This document shows, piece by piece, positions 50,710 to 61,822 of a stretch of DNA of 64,000 nucleotides. The stretch covers positions 8,370,001 through 8,434,000 of the forward strand of contig CM114274.1 of the NCBI GenBank assembly GCA_050084515.1, given 5' to 3'. The notes below the pieces were generated by a model, which saw only the letters and a program-made list of their open reading frames with translations, had not been told where the DNA came from and made no database searches. How positions within the stretch are numbered: the first letter of the stretch is position 1; each line of letters begins with the position of its first letter. A program made the position numbers and the translations under genes. The stretch is from Blasia pusilla. Lineage: Eukaryota; Marchantiophyta; Marchantiopsida; Blasiales.

Positions 50710-52200
50710 ATGGCATCCTTTCAAGATTTTGAGAGGCGAGGTAGTAGACCTAAGAGTAGCTCTGGAGGGTTTACCCAGACTGGTGCGAGGTTTTGAGGGT
50801 CTCCACGTGAGAGACCACCTCAATCTCTTTTTGTGTCTTCTTCTGACAAGGGGGAGCGTGTAGAGGAGTGTGTTAGTGATCCACCGTACACATTGAGTGG
50901 TCCTATCACTTGGGCGTACAAGATGGACAAACGGGGTAGAGAACCGCGTAGGTTTTCGGGTGTTGTAGGCACCATAGAGCTACACGACTTCATTGCGGAG
51001 TTTAGGAGTTGGTGTGACTCACAGCGGGCTAGGAACTCTAGAGAGTTCAACCCGTTTACAACATGGAATGGTATGTTCCAGCATTTAGAGGGGCCGCCCA
51101 TAGACGATTACCATGAGTTCTCCCACAGATATGCCAAGGAGATTGAGGCATGACGACTCTACTATGACCCACACTATGTGTCGTGGATGGAGCTGTTCCC
51201 AGATGAGCAGGAGGAGTCATGAGTGGCTACTTCCTCTTCCACTAATGATGTTTTAGGAGGGGTCACTCGCACTCGAGCAGTTGCACCGTCTAGTCGGGTT
51301 CGTCCCAGGTTCAACCCCGTGGTTGAGTTCTTCGCTAAGTTGAGGGCGAGCTACCAGGGGGTACAGACGGAGAAGTTGCGGAGCATACACGACTTCTAGA
51401 GGCGCCCAGGTGAGAGTTTGCGTGAGGCTTACACTCTCCTACGCCGATTGATCAACGTCACTTAGGGGTTAATAGAGGCTCAGGCTATCCAATTATGGTA
51501 CGCGATGTTGGTCTGGACCCTGCGGACACGGGTGCGGGAGGGGGTGCTTCTTATGAACATCTCCCCTATGTTGAGAGATGTTTTTAGGATCGTCAAGAAC
51601 ATTGAGCGCAACATGGTGGAGGAGAGCGTAGCCACCATGGGTTATGGGCGAGAGTAGTCACGATTGACTGCACCATCAATGCAACAACATGGACTCCGAG
51701 ATAGGTCCATTGTGGCACCACGAGCTCAGGGATGATACCAAGAGGTTGTGCCACAGAGACCTGTGCCTTCATATGCGGCTCAACAGCAGCCGCCTACGAT
51801 TACTTGTTGGTCATGTGGTGGAGCCCATCATCAGCACGATTGCACTCATCAGGGTCATGGACGTGTGCCTCAGCATGGAGGAGGAGATGGTGTTGCACCA
51901 AGAGGTTATCAGTGTGACTATTTTCAGAGGTATGGTTACACACGCGCTAGGTATTTTAGTTTATATCTTGAGTTACGTCCAGACTAAGGGCCAGAGAGGG
52001 CAACAGAACGAGTAGCCGGTCGGGATGAGCTAGAGATCATGCACCAGATGGTCCCATCGGGACGAGGAGCTAGAGTTGCCCAACACGGTGGTGGAGGTTC
52101 CCCTGGAGGAGGTAGAGTCCCACCACCTAGACGCGTTGAGGGAGACGCCATGCATGAGGTTGGGATGGGTGCTTAGATACATCAGTTACATGAGCAGATT
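50710..52200 (+). pseudogene. gag (element D)
   Basis: It begins MASFQDFERR at the position where elements A, B and C have ACG; the same in-frame TGA lies just upstream. Recognisable parts are GPITWAYKMDKR, ELHDFIAEFRSWCDSQ, FNPFTTWNGMFQHLEGPPID and FNPVVEFFAKLRASYQG. The first zinc knuckle CWSCGGAHHQHDC is intact; the second is degraded (CDYFQRYGYTRARY). Many stops, mostly TAG at positions where relatives have Gln or Trp, show long decay. Confidence 0.8.
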
Positions 52201-52502
52201 TCCGCTATGGCATTGAGGTTACACGATGCCCGATACGTGATATTGACATCATATGGAGCAGCCAGAGATATGGAGGATCGTGGTTGGATGTGCGGGGTTG
52301 CCCACATGGAGGCCGCTGCAATTGTGATGCGTGGAGCAGCCGCAGAGTTGGATCCACAGCGAGGGGAAGCCAGGAAATAGACTAGGCTTCCTCAGTCTTT
52401 CACGTTGTCGGAGGCAATGAGGACCCCATTAATGGGTCCTGATCAGAGTTCCAGGAGAGTTGGTGGTGTTGTTGGTGTGCAGGCACGGAGGGCGATGGGA
52501 GA
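52201..52502 (+). pseudogene. Start of pol linker (element D)
   Basis: This is the short linker between gag and protease, with VMRGAAAELDPQRGEARK and LPQSFTLSEAM recognisable against element B. It ends abruptly at the element C insertion. Confidence 0.65.
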
Positions 52503-52869
52503 TGTCATGACCATACGGATTATGTCGTAGAGTATAGTGTGCTAGTAGGGGCCATACCTTATGTAGGGCCGTAGTGTCTAGGTAGAGATGTTGTTTCATA
52601 CATAGGGTTGGGGGTTACTCCGTTGAGGGTGACTTTTCCAGTAGGGCCCACTCTTAAGTTGGAGGATATAGTGTGGAGTGCACTCAAAGAACAATTAGTT
52701 CTTTGAGTTGAGCCTGTTGCGTTGGGAGTTAGCCTGGGTAGTGAGTAGAGCTCTTGGCTATGGTGGTTCCCACAAGCTTCGACCTGGATTCTCCCATCGT
52801 GGAGTGGGTTTGGCTCAATTTTATATGATTTATACGTGTTTTATGACAGTAGATCTTTCACGGATATCA
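52503..52869 (+). repeat. A1 repeat of element C
   Basis: It starts TGTCATGACC and ends CACGGATATCA, followed by leader. No B repeat follows. Confidence 0.9.
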
Positions 52870-54365
52870 CTCAAAGAACTAGAGTAGATCGATGGTAGCT
52901 TCGATCGTGGATCAATAGGATCTAGTTAGGGTTGATTGTGTATTCAACCGTGGATTTTCGTGGCTTGTGGCCTACGTTGGAGGTGGGAATCTGGTGTGTG
53001 GTTGGTTGGGAAAGAAGCGCCTTGCTGAGAGCTTTCCAATGCACTTTAGATCACCGGATTTCGTCAAAGGAGTTGGAAGTTATTAAGGATTGAAGATTCT
53101 GGTTTGTGTTCGACGGTTTTCTGATGTGGAGAGCTTGAAGTGCAAAAGCTTTGTTGAAGTTCATCCAGATCGGGTGAGAGGTTCCTGTTGCTACCTGTAT
53201 TGCGATCTCATGTGAAGCTATGTGCTTGAGTGTGTGGAGCGTTGCGAATTTCTGTGTGCATGAATATGGGCGGAAGCATTGTCGGATTTGCGATTCTTGA
53301 GGTGTATGGACAACAAGTTTGTCTGATTTTTTGTGGAGTACATAGCTCAATTGTAGCTGATTTTTTGTGGAGAGATAGCTATGGTGGCCAATTGAATTCT
53401 TGTCGAAACAGATTCAATTTTGGTGGAGGAGTTGTGGAGTAATTATTGATCGAAATTTTGCAAACTAGCTCAAGGTCTATGGTGGACAGTAGATCGGAGG
53501 GGCTGGTCGGTTGGTGACTCGTCCGTTGTTGGAGATGCCTATCCAGTTGGGGGCGCCCTGGTTGGGCCTCTCTCCATAGCGAAGCATGGCGATAGGGGCA
53601 TGTCTCGAGAATTTCTCGGAGTTTTGAGGCTTCGAGGCAACTCGTAGTAGCTCGGGGCGAGTGGGCGTGAGAGGCGGAGCAAGGAGCAAGCAAGCAAGCT
53701 TGCTTGCTTGGGCGTGAGGCAATTTTTGCAAGATTTGTGAGTTGAGTGTTGCATAACTGGTCACCCATCTTTGGGCTATTTTTCCTGGAAGACGCTTAAC
53801 TGTTGAGTTCTTAACTATGCCAGTGTACACATTGATGTAGCTCATTTGGTGTTGTTCAGAGATGTGTTAGGCGCTTTATGCATCTCGGGTTTTTGGTTGA
53901 TGAACCTCTAGCCCATAGTATCGTGTAGCCTCTCCATGCAGATGATATTTTCAGGTGCTGCGAGTGCGACTAGCACGTCATCGACCAGCGGCGGAGTAGC
54001 TATTGCGTTAGAATTGTGTGGTGGGTACTGTGGATTCAGGGGGCGCCATATTTGGTGGATTGTGTTACCTTGATTTCCATTTGCGATTGAAGGGTTGTCG
54101 TTGGACTTCTGTCTTTGGATCCCCTCCATCATTGCTTCTTGCTTGCGCGCCCATTGTTAGGGTTGACGCTAATTTCCAGAGTAGTTTTACTCCTATGTGA
54201 GGCTAGAGTGATGACCAGTAGACCGTGGGAGGCTTCCTATGGTGATGACAGATTAGGTTACCTACATCCATAGCTAATAGAGCTAGAATAGTACAACGAC
54301 ATCGACGTCACTTGGTTACTTAGTGGTGGTGATTTAGTGGTGGTACGGCATCGGCGTTGGTCATC
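52870..54365 (+). other. Untranslated leader of element C
   Basis: About 1.5 kb without a conserved reading frame. No primer-binding site is evident next to A1. It holds a perfect palindrome at 53687-53710. Confidence 0.6.
53687..53710. repeat. 24-bp perfect palindrome in the leader of element C
   Basis: CAAGCAAGCAAG is followed at once by CTTGCTTGCTTG. In RNA it could form a hairpin or, as a loop or kissing palindrome, promote dimerisation. Function is not known. Confidence 0.8.
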
Positions 54366-55799
54366 ACGGAGTTGTATGGTGGTCTGGTTGGGGACCGTGG
54401 TGCGGATAGTGGTGGTTTTACACGGAGTGGATTGAGGTATCAACTACCTTTTCCACTTCTGATGGTTGATGAAGAGGAGGACGAGGGTGTTCTAAACACC
54501 GAGTCTTCTATGTTGTTATCGAGTGTTGTAGCTCCATTGATTTGGGATATGGACGGGATATATGGCGCCATGAAGGGCCCACGACGATACTCGGGTGCAG
54601 TGGGCACCATTGAGTTGGAGGATTTCATTCAAGAGTTTGATACGTGGTATGATATGTAGATGTTGTGGAACGCCACGTTGTTTACACCCTTCTTGGCTTG
54701 GAAGGGGTTGTTTCAGCACTTGGAGGGACCACCAATGGATGATTACCATGAGTTTAGGAGGGACTATGCTATTGAGATTGAGGCGTGGAGACAATATTGG
54801 TCTCCAGGCTATGTGTCTATCACCCATGGTGGTAGTGGTAGTAGTGCTCTTACTATGTCAGCCAGCCCGACATTGAGTGGTGCGAGTACGAGCCAGAGTG
54901 GGGGTACCAGTGGGGGTACTAGTGGAGGTACTAGTGCCCCACCATCATTCAGCCTGGCTGCAGAGTTCTTCAAGAGGTTGAAGAAGAACTATCAAGGAGT
55001 GAAGACAGAGAAGTTGAGGAGTCTTCAGGAATTTGAGCGAAAGACTGGTGAGAGTCTTTGTGAGGCATACACTCGTACAGGACGCTTGATTTCAGTTACC
55101 CATGATGTGAATGAGGCTCAGGCAGTCCAGTTTTGGTATGGGATCTTGGATAGAGAGTTGCACCGCAAGGTACGTGATGCTACTCTTATGAGTGATGATT
55201 CACCCACATTGGCCCATGTGTTTGCTCTATCTGAGAAGATTGAGCTTAACATGGTGGAGGAGAGAGTGGTGACATCCGCATTCAGTAGGGATACAACTAA
55301 TCCTTCTCGTGCTCAGCAGTCCACCTCACAGTCTCATAGTAGTGGTGGTGGTAGTATTAGTGGGAGTCGTGGGGGGTACATACGACCTCAGTCAGGTCCT
55401 AGAGGGACACTTGCGTAGAGACCATTGCCTTTATTTGCTGCCCCGCAGCAAGGACAGACATGTTGGACATGTGGAGGTGATCATGTTAGGAGGTTTTGTC
55501 CCCAAGAGGATGAAAGACGGACTTTGGAGGATTGGCCTCAGTAAGCCCCAACTCAGTGTGATTATTGTGGGAGACTAGGTTATCCTCGAGAGCGTTGCTT
55601 TGATCTTCATCCACAGTTGAGATCAGACCGCAGCCGTGGTGGAGTAGCTCTGAGAGGCCGAGGTGGTAGAGGTGGACTAGCGGTTGGAGAGCCTACGGTA
55701 GCTACCCCTACCACTACAACACAGTCAGTTATGGCTGCCAAGATTGAGCAGTTGGAGCAGAGGTTGGCTACTATGATCACCTCCATATGTCCAACATGA
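54366..55799 (+). pseudogene. gag with two zinc knuckles (element C)
   Basis: It runs in a single frame from the conserved ACG (54366-54368) to TGA (55797-55799), 477 codons, with three in-frame stops (54657, 55416 and about 55541). It has ELEDFIQEFDTWYDM, FLAWKGLFQHLEGPPMDDYH, SLAAEFFKRLKKNYQGVK, a first knuckle CWTCGGDHVRRFC and a second CDYCGRLGYPRERC with Tyr in place of His. A Gly/Arg stretch and a KIEQLEQRLATM coiled-coil-like end match element B. The stop overlaps the pol ATG as ATGA. Confidence 0.9.
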
Positions 55800-57015
55800 C
55801 TGGTATCCAGCATAGAGCAGGTTTGGGAGCAGGGGCTTCCATCTCTTATGGAAGGGATGATCTCTCTTATATGGCGAGGGTAGCACAGGTTGAGGCATCA
55901 TCTGCAGTGACAAGAGGAGCCACTCAAGCGTTAGAGCCACGTGGTGCTATTGTGGAGTTGGACCCACAGAAGGGTGAGGCTGGGAGGTAGGCTAGGCTTC
56001 CCCAGTCATTCTTATTATCTGAGGTGCTTAGGACTCCATCCATGGTTCCTACGCAGCGTATTGAGCCTATAGTGGGGACAAAGGCATCTACATAGCGTGT
56101 AGTAGACACGGATGCAACATCCAATGTAGTATTTCGGATGGCAACTTCAGTGTTGGGATCCCCATTGTTTTCAGCCACGGAGCTGATGGCTTTAGGAGTT
56201 GACTTAGCTCCTGTATTTCAGCTAGCAGCCATGTTGTGTGAACGTGGAGATGTTACTGCTACACGTACTGAGGTGGATCAGGGTGTTGCGGTGGAGCCAC
56301 TATCTATGTCAGGTGTAGCATTGAGTACCAGTGCTACTTTGCAGGCTGCAGCGGCGAAGATGGATGCATTACCAGTCCGGCCAGCCATTGATTGTGCGAG
56401 GCTTACACCATGTGTATGTATGTTGGACAACCGCAGTGGGATATTCCGATTGGTGAGTCCTACAAGACATGTGTATAGACCAGATAGAGTCTTGTTAGAC
56501 TATGGTGCCCAACCTTTGATGTTGGGAAAGGCGGCATGTATCGGTTTGGGTATTCAGAGGTCAGAGCTTGAGCCTTGCCCATTCCAGATTCAAACATCAC
56601 TTGGAGGAGCCAATAATAAGGCTCAATTCATGACACGGAGAATTTTTCTGTACAGTTGAGACCAGATCATGCGACTGATAGTTCCCGATTGGGAGTACTT
56701 GTAGTGGTCACATCAGTCGAGTCGTATGATGTACTAGTTGGAGGAGCAGTATTGTACCCGATGGGTTTTCAGACGGACTACTAGATTGAGACAACGTCTT
56801 ATAGACCTGGTTGGCAGTCCGAGGATGGATGTATGAGCCAGGTTCCTGTGAGATTTATTTATGGGGCTCGACTAAGAGGGTCTTCCCCAACAGTGTTAGC
56901 ATCTGTGGCTGGTTTTAGTGGAGTAGTCACTTGGCCAGGAGACTTTTTGGAGGGTAATCTTTCTGCTATGGATTCTCCTATGCATGAGGAGGTAGAGAGA
57001 TCCCTAGTTTTGAAG
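55796..57015 (+). pseudogene. Protease and pol N-terminal region (element C)
   Basis: The pol frame starts MSNMTGIQHRAGLG at 55796, one base before the gag TGA. SPLFSATELMALGVD and VFQLAAMLCERGD match element B. The retropepsin motif reads LLDYGAQPLMLGKAAC, so the usual DSG is DYG here, a likely inactivating change. SYDVLVGGAVLYPMGF follows. There are several stops. Confidence 0.8.
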
Positions 57016-57189
57016 TAGTGGCATCCTCATCGTTGGATGTGCCACTTTGGAGTTCAGGCGGTGCACTACGGGAGGAGGCTGATCGCCTAGTGCATGAGGC
57101 TTGGTGTGAGGCTGTTATACCTCACGAGGAAGAGGAGGCCCCACGGCGGACTCCTACTTCTGGTCAAGTTGGGTTATCCCCTTTGGATA

Positions 57190-58187
57190 CTATAGCCATT
57201 GTATGGCAGTATCCGCCGGAGGGCATTTGTGTGTTAGATCTCTTTGGTGGGATTAGTATTGGTTTGGCTACAGTGTTGCAGGCCGGTATTCCTGTGCGGA
57301 GATACGTGTATGTGGAGCGAGATGAGACGGCCCAAAGAGTCTCATCCCGACATATTGGTCAGTTGATGCGGAGATATCCTGAGTTGTTGCCGCCATCAAC
57401 TATTCGTGGGTACCAACGTGCTTTGCCATCACACATTGCATTGTTGGGGGCGCAGGACCTTGAGAGGGTTGGTACTGTGGATTTAGTGATTGCTGGATGG
57501 CCATGTCAAGGTCATACACGTGCTAGTCGTGGTGAGGGATTACACGGCCCTAGGTCTCGATTGTTTTGGGGAGATGTTACGGGTGTTACGACATCTTCAA
57601 GTTCATCAGGCACGTGCTCCACCTTACATTCTAGAGAATGTTCCATTGTTGGGTGACATTCGGACCCGGATGATGGCGAGTGTTCATGAGGTGCGGTCTT
57701 GGATTGGACCAGCGGTGTTGTTGGATGCAGCGCGAGTTGGCTTGCGTGCACATCGTCCACGCTTGTGGTGGACAAACTTGTTTCCTAGGGAGGTTCTATG
57801 TTGAGCATATGATGCAGTGCAGCGGGATCCTTGCCTTACAGTGGATAGTATTTTGGATACTGGGCGACTTTCTCACGTGATGAGGGTTATTGATCGGTCA
57901 CCCATGGCAGTGGTAAACCCTGTGGGCCAGCCTAGGATGGCACTACCCATATTTGTGACCTTGTCACATGCCTACAGGGAAGGTGGTCCCGAGCTTGTAT
58001 GGGATTCTCATGTGCGACAGTTGGTGGAGCCTAACGCTGATGAGAGAGAGCGTGCGATGGGATTTGCTACTGGTGTGACAGCGGTTGCTTCCATTTTTTA
58101 GGCTTCACGACGTCATGTGTTGGGTCAGGTCATGGACCTGAATTATTAGACCTGGATTTTGAGTCTTGGTATGGCCGAGCAGCGTCG
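57190..58187 (+). pseudogene. C5-cytosine DNA methyltransferase domain inside pol (element C)
   Basis: Motif I is CVLDLFGGISIGLATVLQAG (from 57228). An acidic YVYVERDETA follows, as expected for the cofactor site. Motif IV is AGWPCQGHTRAS with the catalytic Cys at 57504-57506. Motif VI is YILENVPLLGD, across a frameshift near 57560. Motif VIII is AHRPRLWWTNLF. Motif IX is ERERAMGF and motif X is HVLGQVMDLNY. The DAARVGLRAH segment before motif VIII matches element B. Stops at 57802, about 58100 and about 58147. All catalytic motifs remain readable despite the stops, so the domain was under selection until recently enough to be recognised. Confidence 0.9.
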
Positions 58188-58419
58188 TCTCCGGACTATG
58201 TCTATGGGTCTTCCACCCCTTGTGATGAGCTCGATGGCTATCGGGACGGTAGAGACATCGGCTGGGGGCGAGGAGAAAAGTATTTTGCATCCTTGGAGTA
58301 AATGGGATGTAATGGCTGGGCATGTGGAGTTGGTTGCTCATACTGGTGAAGGAGTTATTTGCTCAGATGATGGTGTAGCTAAGGGTGTACCATCTTGTGA
58401 GGGGGTTGCATAGCAGCCA

Positions 58420-60207
58420 ATGGCGTCGTCCTCTCCCTCTAGTATGCCAGTGGAGGAGACTTGGGAGCCATTACTTGGGCCCAAGCTTACGGGAGGTGAG
58501 AAACGACGCTTGACACCGTTCCTACGTGCTTATAGGAGTTTTTTTGCCTTTAGAATGAATGAGTTGAGTGCTTTGGTTGGACCCGGTATACAGATTGATT
58601 TGGCTAGTGATTCGCCAATCTTCCGTCGTCCCTATCGATATAGTGATATGGAGAGGGACCTGATTCAGAGTAGGACGTTGGACCTTTTGGAGGCTAGATT
58701 TGTGGAGTTGTCGCATGGAGAGTATACATCAGCCACTGTCATGCCTGCTAAAAAGGATGTGCATGGCAACTACACGGATAGGCGGATGTGTGGAGATTAC
58801 CGTCCTATCAATCGGCAGACCAAGGCCGATAGGTATGCCATGCCTACACCTGAGGAGATCTTTGATGTGGCGGGACGGGCAAAGATTTTCATTACTTTGG
58901 ATCTTCGGGCATGATACCATCAGTTTCCGATTCGAGAGAGTGACAAGGCCAAGACACCATTTTGGCGTGTCAACTCTCATGGCAAGGATTGTTTTGTACC
59001 AGTGAAAATTCTTACCCTTTGGGTTGAAGAATGCACCTACCGAGTTTCAGAGAGTGATGGACAGGATCTTAGCAGGGTTGGATTTTGTTCGGTGTTACCT
59101 TGATGATATCTTGGTGTTCAATAACACGGTGGAGGAGCATCAGATACATTTTCAGATTGTGTTTCAGCGGTTGAAAGCTCTTGGTCTACATTTGCATCCA
59201 GGAAAGTGTAAGTTCTTCCATGAGGATGTTAAGTACTTGGGTCATGTGATCTATCCAGGTGGTTTGGGAGTTCAGCAAGCAAAGGTGGAGGCTATTGCAC
59301 TTATTCCTCGTCCGGTAGATGTGAGTAGAGTCCGGGCATTCATGGGATTGGCGAACTACTATCGGAGGTATGTGAAGGGATTTAGTGCTATGGCAAAGCC
59401 TTTGAAAAAATTGTTGAAATCAGATAATGAGTTGCATTGGGGAGATGATGAGGAGAGAGCTTTTGTGGAGCTCAAGGCCCAGTTGGTGGCGGCGCCTATC
59501 TTGAGGAGACCTATCAGAGGGCGCCCATTTCAGTTACACACTGATTGGAGTAGGTTGGGACTTGGAGCGGTGTTGACACAACATGATGATGAGCACATGG
59601 AGTTTGTGGTGGCCTATGCAAGTCGTTTGAATAATGCAACGGAGTCGCTCTATAGTTCTTATGAGGGAGAGTGCTTGGCAGTAGTGTGGGCTGTGGCACA
59701 CTTTAGGTGTTACTTGTTTGGCACACAGTTTACCCTTGTTACTGATCACCAGTCGCTCAAGTGGTTGATGGAGTCTGACAAGCTTATAGGGAAGCTTGCA
59801 TGGTGGGCTCTTGTCTTACAAGAGTATGACTTCCAAGTGGTACATAGATATGGAGTTTCCAACCTTGATGCTGATGGGTTGAGTAGGAACCCATGTACTA
59901 GCCAAGAGGATGCAACTGGGGCTAGATGGCATGGCGAGATTGATGAGGAGATGGTGCCAGGTTGGCATGAATCTGCCTTTTTATGTTGGTTAGGGGTGGA
60001 CTCTAGTATGGAGGACCACATGACATCTTACTCTAGTCAGAGGGTAGATGGCCAGCCTTCAGATCCTAAGGTTGGAGATGGTGGTATGGATCAACGTTAT
60101 ATTCATGATGATGCGTTGGTGTTGGAGTTACTACGGATCAGTAGGGTGCCAGACATAGTGAGTGCCAAGGAGCGAGACTATGTTCTTCAACGTGCTAAGA
60201 GGTATTG
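58420..60207 (+). pseudogene. Reverse transcriptase-RNase H (element C)
   Basis: It starts ETWEPLLGPKLTGGEKRR and continues through IFRRPYRYSDMERDL, MCGDYRPINRQTKADRYAMP and ITLDLRA, where a stop (58912) and a frameshift follow. It resumes at KNAPTEFQRVMDRILAGLDF with active site CYLDDILVF, then LGHVIYPGGLGV and RAFMGLANYYRRYVKGFS. RNase H shows GLGAVLTQHDDEH, SYEGECLAVVWAVAHFRCYL and VTDHQSLKWLMESDKL. A tether leads toward the integrase. Confidence 0.9.
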
Positions 60208-61380
60208 ATTGGAGGGAACACATATTCTCCGTGTGTGGGAGGATGGTAGAGTACTAGTAGTGCCGCATTTGGCTCAGAGAGAGTGCATTGTGCGACATGC
60301 CCATGAGGAGTTGGGACATTTTTGGGGTAAAGCGTACGTATAGCTTACTCCTTGGTCAGTATTGGTGGCGTGGCATGCATACTCAGGTGCAGCAGTTGCT
60401 GTCACGTTATATGGTTTTTGATCGAGTGAGGGCATCATTCAATGCCCCTACACCACAGTTACATCCCTTGTCTATTATGGGGTTGGGTTATCGTTGGAGT
60501 GTGGATTTTGCGGGACCGTTACCGTTGATTGTACGACATCATCGATATGTGTTGGTGATGGTGGAGCACTTCTCCAAGAGGATTGAGTTGGTGGCATTAC
60601 CTGACAAGGCAAGTGAGGGAACGGCGTATGCATTTCTTGATAGAGTGCTTAGTCATTTTGGTGCACCAGCTGAAGTGTTGACCAACCAGGGTACAGAGTT
60701 TCAAGGTGAATTTCAGGTCTTGTGTGACAAGGCGTTGATTGATCATCGGACCACGTCTCGAGATCATCCAGAGGCGGATGGTTTGGCTGAGCGTGTGGTT
60801 CAGATGGTGAAGAGGGCAATGCGCAAGTATGGCCTATATAAGGGGCATCTTGGAGACTGGGATATTCAGATGCCATGGTTAGCCATGGGATATAGGTTCA
60901 GTCGCCAAGCAACCTTGGCTTCCTTCTCACCTTATTTTCTGTTATACAGCCGAGATCCAGACTTGCCAGCAGAAATTTGTTGGGAGTCTAGTAAGGTGGT
61001 GAACCTTGACGACCCAGAGATGTGGATGAGAGTGTGTTCTCAACGCGCATAGCTCTTTCGGAGAGTTATGCCAACAGCCTTTGAGAATCTTGTCATTGCT
61101 CAACACAGTGATACGTTGTGGTATGCAACCATTCGGGATGGAGGTTATCGATCATCGATTTGTAGGTTCCATGAGGGGGACTATGTCTATTTGCAGCAGA
61201 TTGCACCGACAATGTTGGATGTGACAGTAGGCCGCACTATTTTACGAGTGCGCGAGGTGTTAGCTTCTCGAGTTCTCATGTTGGAGGGTCATGATGGAGT
61301 TTTTTGGAAGGACCATGTGCGTAATTGTACGCCGTGTCATCTTCCAAATATGGATGGTACTATTGACCCAAGCTTAGCCA
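60208..61380 (+). pseudogene. DDE integrase (element C)
   Basis: The zinc domain is decayed (Cys pair now YMVF). The catalytic core has SVDFAGPLPLIVRHH with the first Asp, LTNQGTEFQGEF where the second Asp has become Asn, and HPEADGLAERVVQ with the Glu. The C-terminal segment has GDYVYLQQIAPTMLDV and VFWKDHVRNCTPCHLP. Stops at 60206 and about 61050 and a frameshift near 60330 interrupt it. Confidence 0.85.
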
Positions 61381-61555
61381 TGATACTTGCTAGCTTGAGG
61401 TCCATGTTGTGTGGGTCTGCTCGTAAAGCATCCCGTATGTTGGTGTGTGATCGGTGTTCTAGGGGTTGGCACATGATGTATTTGACTCCACGTATGGATG
61501 TTGTTCCTACTTGAAGGTGGGTTTGTCCTCGATGTACTTAGGAGGGGTAGATGAC
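61381..61555 (+). pseudogene. PHD finger at the pol C-terminus (element C)
   Basis: The pattern is MLC (first Cys lost to Ser), then MLVCDRCSRGWHM, a Cys lost to Tyr, and after one in-frame stop RWVCPRCT. Comparison with A and B shows the C4HC3 arrangement. PHD fingers read histone H3 tails. Here the finger sits where chromoviruses have a chromodomain. Confidence 0.85.
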
Positions 61556-61700
61556 TTGATCTTTGCATGATATGGATTAGAGATGTGCGACTAACGATGG
61601 GGCAACCTAGCACCAGGCCTTTTGATTCGTGCACCCACGAAGGTGTATAGCATGTAGTAGATGTATAGGGCTACCTTGGAGTTAGAGGGACCTAACCGCC

Positions 61701-61714
61701 AGTTAGGGGGGCGA
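61701..61714 (+). other. Polypurine tract of element C
   Basis: AGTTAGGGGGGCGA directly precedes B1. Confidence 0.75.
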
Positions 61715-61820
61715 GTTGTGGTACACTTGTGTTTGTGGATGCTCTCATCTATGTTATGTATGTATGTGAGTATGGTATGTCAGCGATGTATGTTGTATGA
61801 CGATGTGGATTCACACGATA
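61715..61820 (+). repeat. B1 repeat of element C
   Basis: This 106-bp copy ends GATTCACACGATA (CACGACA in B2). It is joined to A2 by AC at 61821-61822. Confidence 0.9.
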
Positions 61821-61822
61821 AC

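Larger units (their letters stand above)
48782..52502 (+). mobile_element. Retroelement D, 5' part
   Basis: A plus-strand element of the A terminal-repeat family: A1, leader, gag and the start of pol. It is cut at 52502 by insertion of element C and resumes at 62297. Joining the protein context on both sides matches the uninterrupted order in element B, which shows that C landed inside D. The right end of D lies outside the window. Confidence 0.85.

Noticed and set aside
57190-58187. Plant DRM-type (rearranged) methyltransferase
   Set aside because: Motif order is I, IV, VI, VIII, IX, X from N to C; DRM enzymes have the permuted order.
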